Of a stretch of DNA of 6,531 bases, positions 4,842 through 6,531 are shown piece by piece. The notes under the pieces were generated by a model that saw only the letters and a program-made list of their open reading frames with translations, did no database searches and had not been told where the DNA came from. Source of the DNA: Clostridiaceae bacterium. GTDB taxonomy: Bacteria; Bacillota; Clostridia; Oscillospirales; Acutalibacteraceae. Position numbers and translations under genes: made by a program. Positions within the stretch are counted from its first letter, which is position 1, and each line of letters opens with the position of its first letter. The stretch is from assembly GCA_904501895.1 (NCBI GenBank), contig CAJGCX010000099.1:1-6531 (forward strand). Reading direction: 5' to 3'.

Positions 4842-6131
4842 GAATTTTTCTTCAACAATAATTCGCTGTTTCTTATTCTTACCCTTGTATCCACGAAGCA
4901 CAAGGAATGCAACTGCACCTGCAACAACAGCAATAACAACAGCAGCCACCACAACAATATATCTGCTTGCATTTGGGTTTGTATTATTCTGCATTGCATT
5001 ATGGTTTGTTGTTGGCTCAACTAATGAAAATTCTTCCTTAGTTGTAGGCTCAGTTGTAAATATTGGACGAGTTGTAGGCTCTGTTGTGAAAATATCTGTT
5101 GTACTCTCCTCACCTGTTGTTGACTCGTCCGTTGTACTTTCAGCAGTTGTACTTTCTAAAGTAGTGCTTTCCTCACCCTTTTCAGTTACTGTGATTTTAT
5201 ATGTAGCTGTCCACTTACCTGCCTTTGCAGTAATTGTAGCCTCACCAACAGCCACAGCGGTAACAACGCCTGACTTAACAGTAGCGATTTCAGGGTTTGA
5301 TGTACTCCAGCTTGCAGTTACCTTATCAGTAGCATCTGCAGGAACCTTTAAAACCTTAAGATTAATTGTTTCACCTACAGCCATCTTTCTATCTGTACTG
5401 CCATCAGCCTTAATGCCGGTCATAGGAACAGAAACAGTAACTGTACATTTTGCTGACACATCTCCTGAAATTGCAGTGATTGTTGCAGTACCACCCTTAA
5501 CAGCAGTAATTTTACCGTCGTCACTTACAGTTACAATATCGTCGTCAGATGAATAGAAGCTAATACCTGTAGTTGCATTTGCAGGTGTAACAGTAGCCTT
5601 GATAACTGCTGTTTTGCCCTTTTCAAGTGAAATGCTTGTTTTATCAAGAGTGATTTTTTCAGCAGGAACACTGTTTACAATTGTGATACTACTGTTTGAA
5701 ACACTGATATTATTATAAATTTCACCTGCATTATCAGTATTCTCTGTTGAAGAAAGAGTAAGAGAAGCCTTACCCGACTCCTTGAGAATCTTAAAGCTTA
5801 CAGTAAATACTGTACCACTTTTAGCAGAGTACATACCTGAGAAATTAACAGAAGAGCCTGAATCGTTAATACTACCGTTTGAAACAGCGCTTCCTTTTGC
5901 ATAATCAACTACCTGAAGCTCACTAGGATTATACTTAAGCTGTACGTTTGAGCCCCACAGGTCAATTGATGTTGAAAGTGACACAGCAACTGTAACAGTT
6001 TCACCTGTTGCACCCTTTGCAGGAGATACAGAATATGTAACATCTGCAGCAGATACAGGAATTACACCGACAGATAAAACAAGGAGCATAAGTGCCAATA
6101 AAATTGATATGCTTTTTAAAATCTTTTTCAT
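4836..6131 (-). CDS. Secreted membrane-anchored protein: cohesin-like domain, two BIG2 Ig-like domains, Thr-rich linker
   Basis: From ATG 6131 the product has 431 residues. A signal peptide (KK then a hydrophobic run, cleavage likely after VSA, residue ~28) leads into a cohesin-like domain (~30-152), with GETVTVAVSL, the hallmark-like LKYNPSELQVVDY and a later VFTVSFKI strand. Two bacterial Ig-like (BIG2) domains follow (~156-234 and ~236-315), each with a PA(N/D)AT turn and a 'TAV..G.ATITA' strand pair. Then come a Thr/Ser/Glu/Pro linker (~319-377), one membrane helix (~390-412) and a basic tail that should face the cytoplasm. Cohesins bind dockerins in cellulosome-type complexes, so this could anchor dockerin-bearing enzymes to the cell surface; no dockerin gene is in view. 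A non-dockerin adhesion or wall role is equally possible. The frame is open to GTG 6140, but that GTG is part of the ribosome binding site. It leads the operon with nfo. Confidence 0.87.
   Translation of the reverse strand: MKKILKSISILLALMLLVLSVGVIPVSAADVTYSVSPAKGATGETVTVAVSLSTSIDLWGSNVQLKYNPSELQVVDYAKGSAVSNGSINDSGSSVNFSGMYSAKSGTVFTVSFKILKESGKASLTLSSTENTDNAGEIYNNISVSNSSITIVNSVPAEKITLDKTSISLEKGKTAVIKATVTPANATTGISFYSSDDDIVTVSDDGKITAVKGGTATITAISGDVSAKCTVTVSVPMTGIKADGSTDRKMAVGETINLKVLKVPADATDKVTASWSTSNPEIATVKSGVVTAVAVGEATITAKAGKWTATYKITVTEKGEESTTLESTTAESTTDESTTGEESTTDIFTTEPTTRPIFTTEPTTKEEFSLVEPTTNHNAMQNNTNPNASRYIVVVAAVVIAVVAGAVAFLVLRGYKGKNKKQRIIVEEKFR
5041..5150 (-). repeat. Repetitive Thr-Glu-Pro linker coding region
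   Basis: A ~20-base unit beginning GTTGTAGGCTC recurs 30 bases apart (5041 and 5071), encoding two IFTTEPTT copies. The adjacent DNA to about 5165 encodes repeated ESTT units. This low-complexity stretch links the Ig-like domains to the membrane helix and may vary in length between strains. Confidence 0.65.
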
Positions 6132-6136
6132 AAATA

Positions 6137-6143
6137 TCACCTT
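6137..6143 (-). promoter_or_regulatory. Ribosome binding site deciding the surface-protein start
   Basis: AAGGTGA on the minus strand lies 5 bases before ATG 6131. The alternative GTG start at 6140 is inside this site and has none of its own, so ATG 6131 is preferred. Confidence 0.8.
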
Positions 6144-6161
6144 AAATAAAGATATATATTA

Positions 6162-6190
6162 ATAATATAATATTTACAATAAAAAGTCAA
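6162..6190 (-). promoter_or_regulatory. Sigma-A promoter of the surface protein-nfo operon
   Basis: On the minus strand TTGACT (6185-6190) and TATTAT (6162-6167) are 17 bases apart, in very AT-rich sequence. The expected transcript start near 6155 leaves a short leader of about 24 bases before ATG 6131. No operator-like symmetry stands out. Confidence 0.78.
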
Positions 6191-6202
6191 TTTCTCACAT
6201 AT

Positions 6203-6236
6203 AAAAAAAGTGGTATGGAAAATTTAACCATACCAC
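6203..6236 (-). terminator. Terminator of the mgtE transcript
   Basis: On the minus strand a 9-bp perfect stem (arms at 6228-6236 and 6210-6218, GTGGTATGG/CCATACCAC) with a 9-base loop is followed by seven T (6209-6203). It begins 7 bases beyond the transporter's stop and ends 13 bases before the next -35 box. Confidence 0.9.
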
Positions 6237-6242
6237 CTGTAT

Positions 6243-6531
6243 TTAAAGATTGAGTAATGATGCTGCAATTGTGAAGTAAATAAGAAGTGTCACAGCATCA
6301 ACGATTGTTGAAATAAACGGACTTGACATTACAGCAGGGTCAAAACCGATTTTCTTTGCAATTACAGGAAGGACAGAGCCCACAACCTTTGCAAATACAA
6401 CTGCTGCAATCATTGTAACGCTGACAACAAGAGCAATTTTCCAGCCAACGTCGTTGAAAAGCATAAGCTTTACGAAATTAACTATTGCAAGAGCAATACC
6501 GCAAATCAAAGCAATTGAAAATTCCTTAAGC
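6243..6531 (-). CDS. mgtE: MgtE-type magnesium transporter, C-terminal fragment
   Basis: The gene runs off the right edge; the last 95 residues and the TAA stop are present. MgtE is a Mg2+-selective channel of the cytoplasmic membrane whose C-terminal half has five membrane helices. The visible part holds about three of them: roughly residues 5-25 of the fragment (IALICGIALAIVNFVKLML), 31-56, and 70-93. The stretch IGFDPAVMSSPFISTIVDAVTL (first residue at fragment position 61) is the family's signature before the last helix, with conserved acidic residues D64 and D78 in the region that lines the ion path. Protein ends soon after this helix, as in the family. The N-terminal Mg2+-sensing and CBS domains would lie outside the window. 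The frame is open to the window edge, so the first in-frame TTG is not a real start. It has its own terminator and is separate from the next operon. Confidence 0.93.
   Translation of the reverse strand, partial: LKEFSIALICGIALAIVNFVKLMLFNDVGWKIALVVSVTMIAAVVFAKVVGSVLPVIAKKIGFDPAVMSSPFISTIVDAVTLLIYFTIAASLLNL

Noticed and set aside
4885..5556. 223-codon open frame on the plus strand
   Set aside because: It lies wholly antisense to the surface-protein gene. Its Val/Thr/Ser-rich product reflects the repetitive Thr and Ser codons opposite, and it has no ribosome binding site or family motif.

Overview
The window looks like a chromosomal segment of a low-GC Gram-positive bacterium of the class Clostridia. 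The signs are strong AAGGAGG- and AAGGTGA-type ribosome binding sites, clean sigma-A promoters, hairpin plus T-run terminators, and a secreted cohesin/Ig-like protein with a Thr-Glu-Pro linker. A Ruminococcus-like gut anaerobe is a plausible guess, but the sequence does not prove it.

Layout, left to right. (1) Bases 1-299 are the 3' end of threonyl-tRNA synthetase, followed after 3 bases by a calcineurin-like metallophosphoesterase with a C-terminal membrane helix (303-1910). The pair ends at a UUCG-loop terminator (1924-1951). (2) Bases 1952-2191 are non-coding and hold a palindromic repeat element (A). A sigma-A promoter (2192-2220) then drives a PHP-domain phosphoesterase of the RNase AM/TrpH type, whose best start is GTG 2279, and an unrecognised 189-residue helical protein (3197-3766), ended by a terminator at 3782-3811. 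(3) The convergent intergenic region 3767-3998 holds a second copy of the repeat element (B), inverted relative to A and carrying two hairpins, and then the minus-strand terminator. (4) On the minus strand, one promoter (6162-6190) drives a secreted, membrane-anchored protein (cohesin-like domain, two BIG2 domains, Thr-rich linker, one membrane helix; 4836-6131) and then endonuclease IV (3999-4829). The endonuclease IV ribosome binding site is made from the last codon and stop of the surface-protein gene. (5) At the right edge, also on the minus strand, are the last 95 residues of an MgtE-type magnesium transporter with its own terminator.

Most genes are housekeeping: translation, RNA or nucleotide turnover, DNA repair and Mg2+ transport. 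No defence system, CRISPR array, transposase or RNA gene was seen. The most interesting items are the pair of inverted, diverged palindromic elements, the cohesin-like surface protein co-transcribed with a DNA-repair enzyme, the metallophosphoesterase with a changed metal-site motif and a tail anchor, and the uncharacterised partner of the PHP enzyme.
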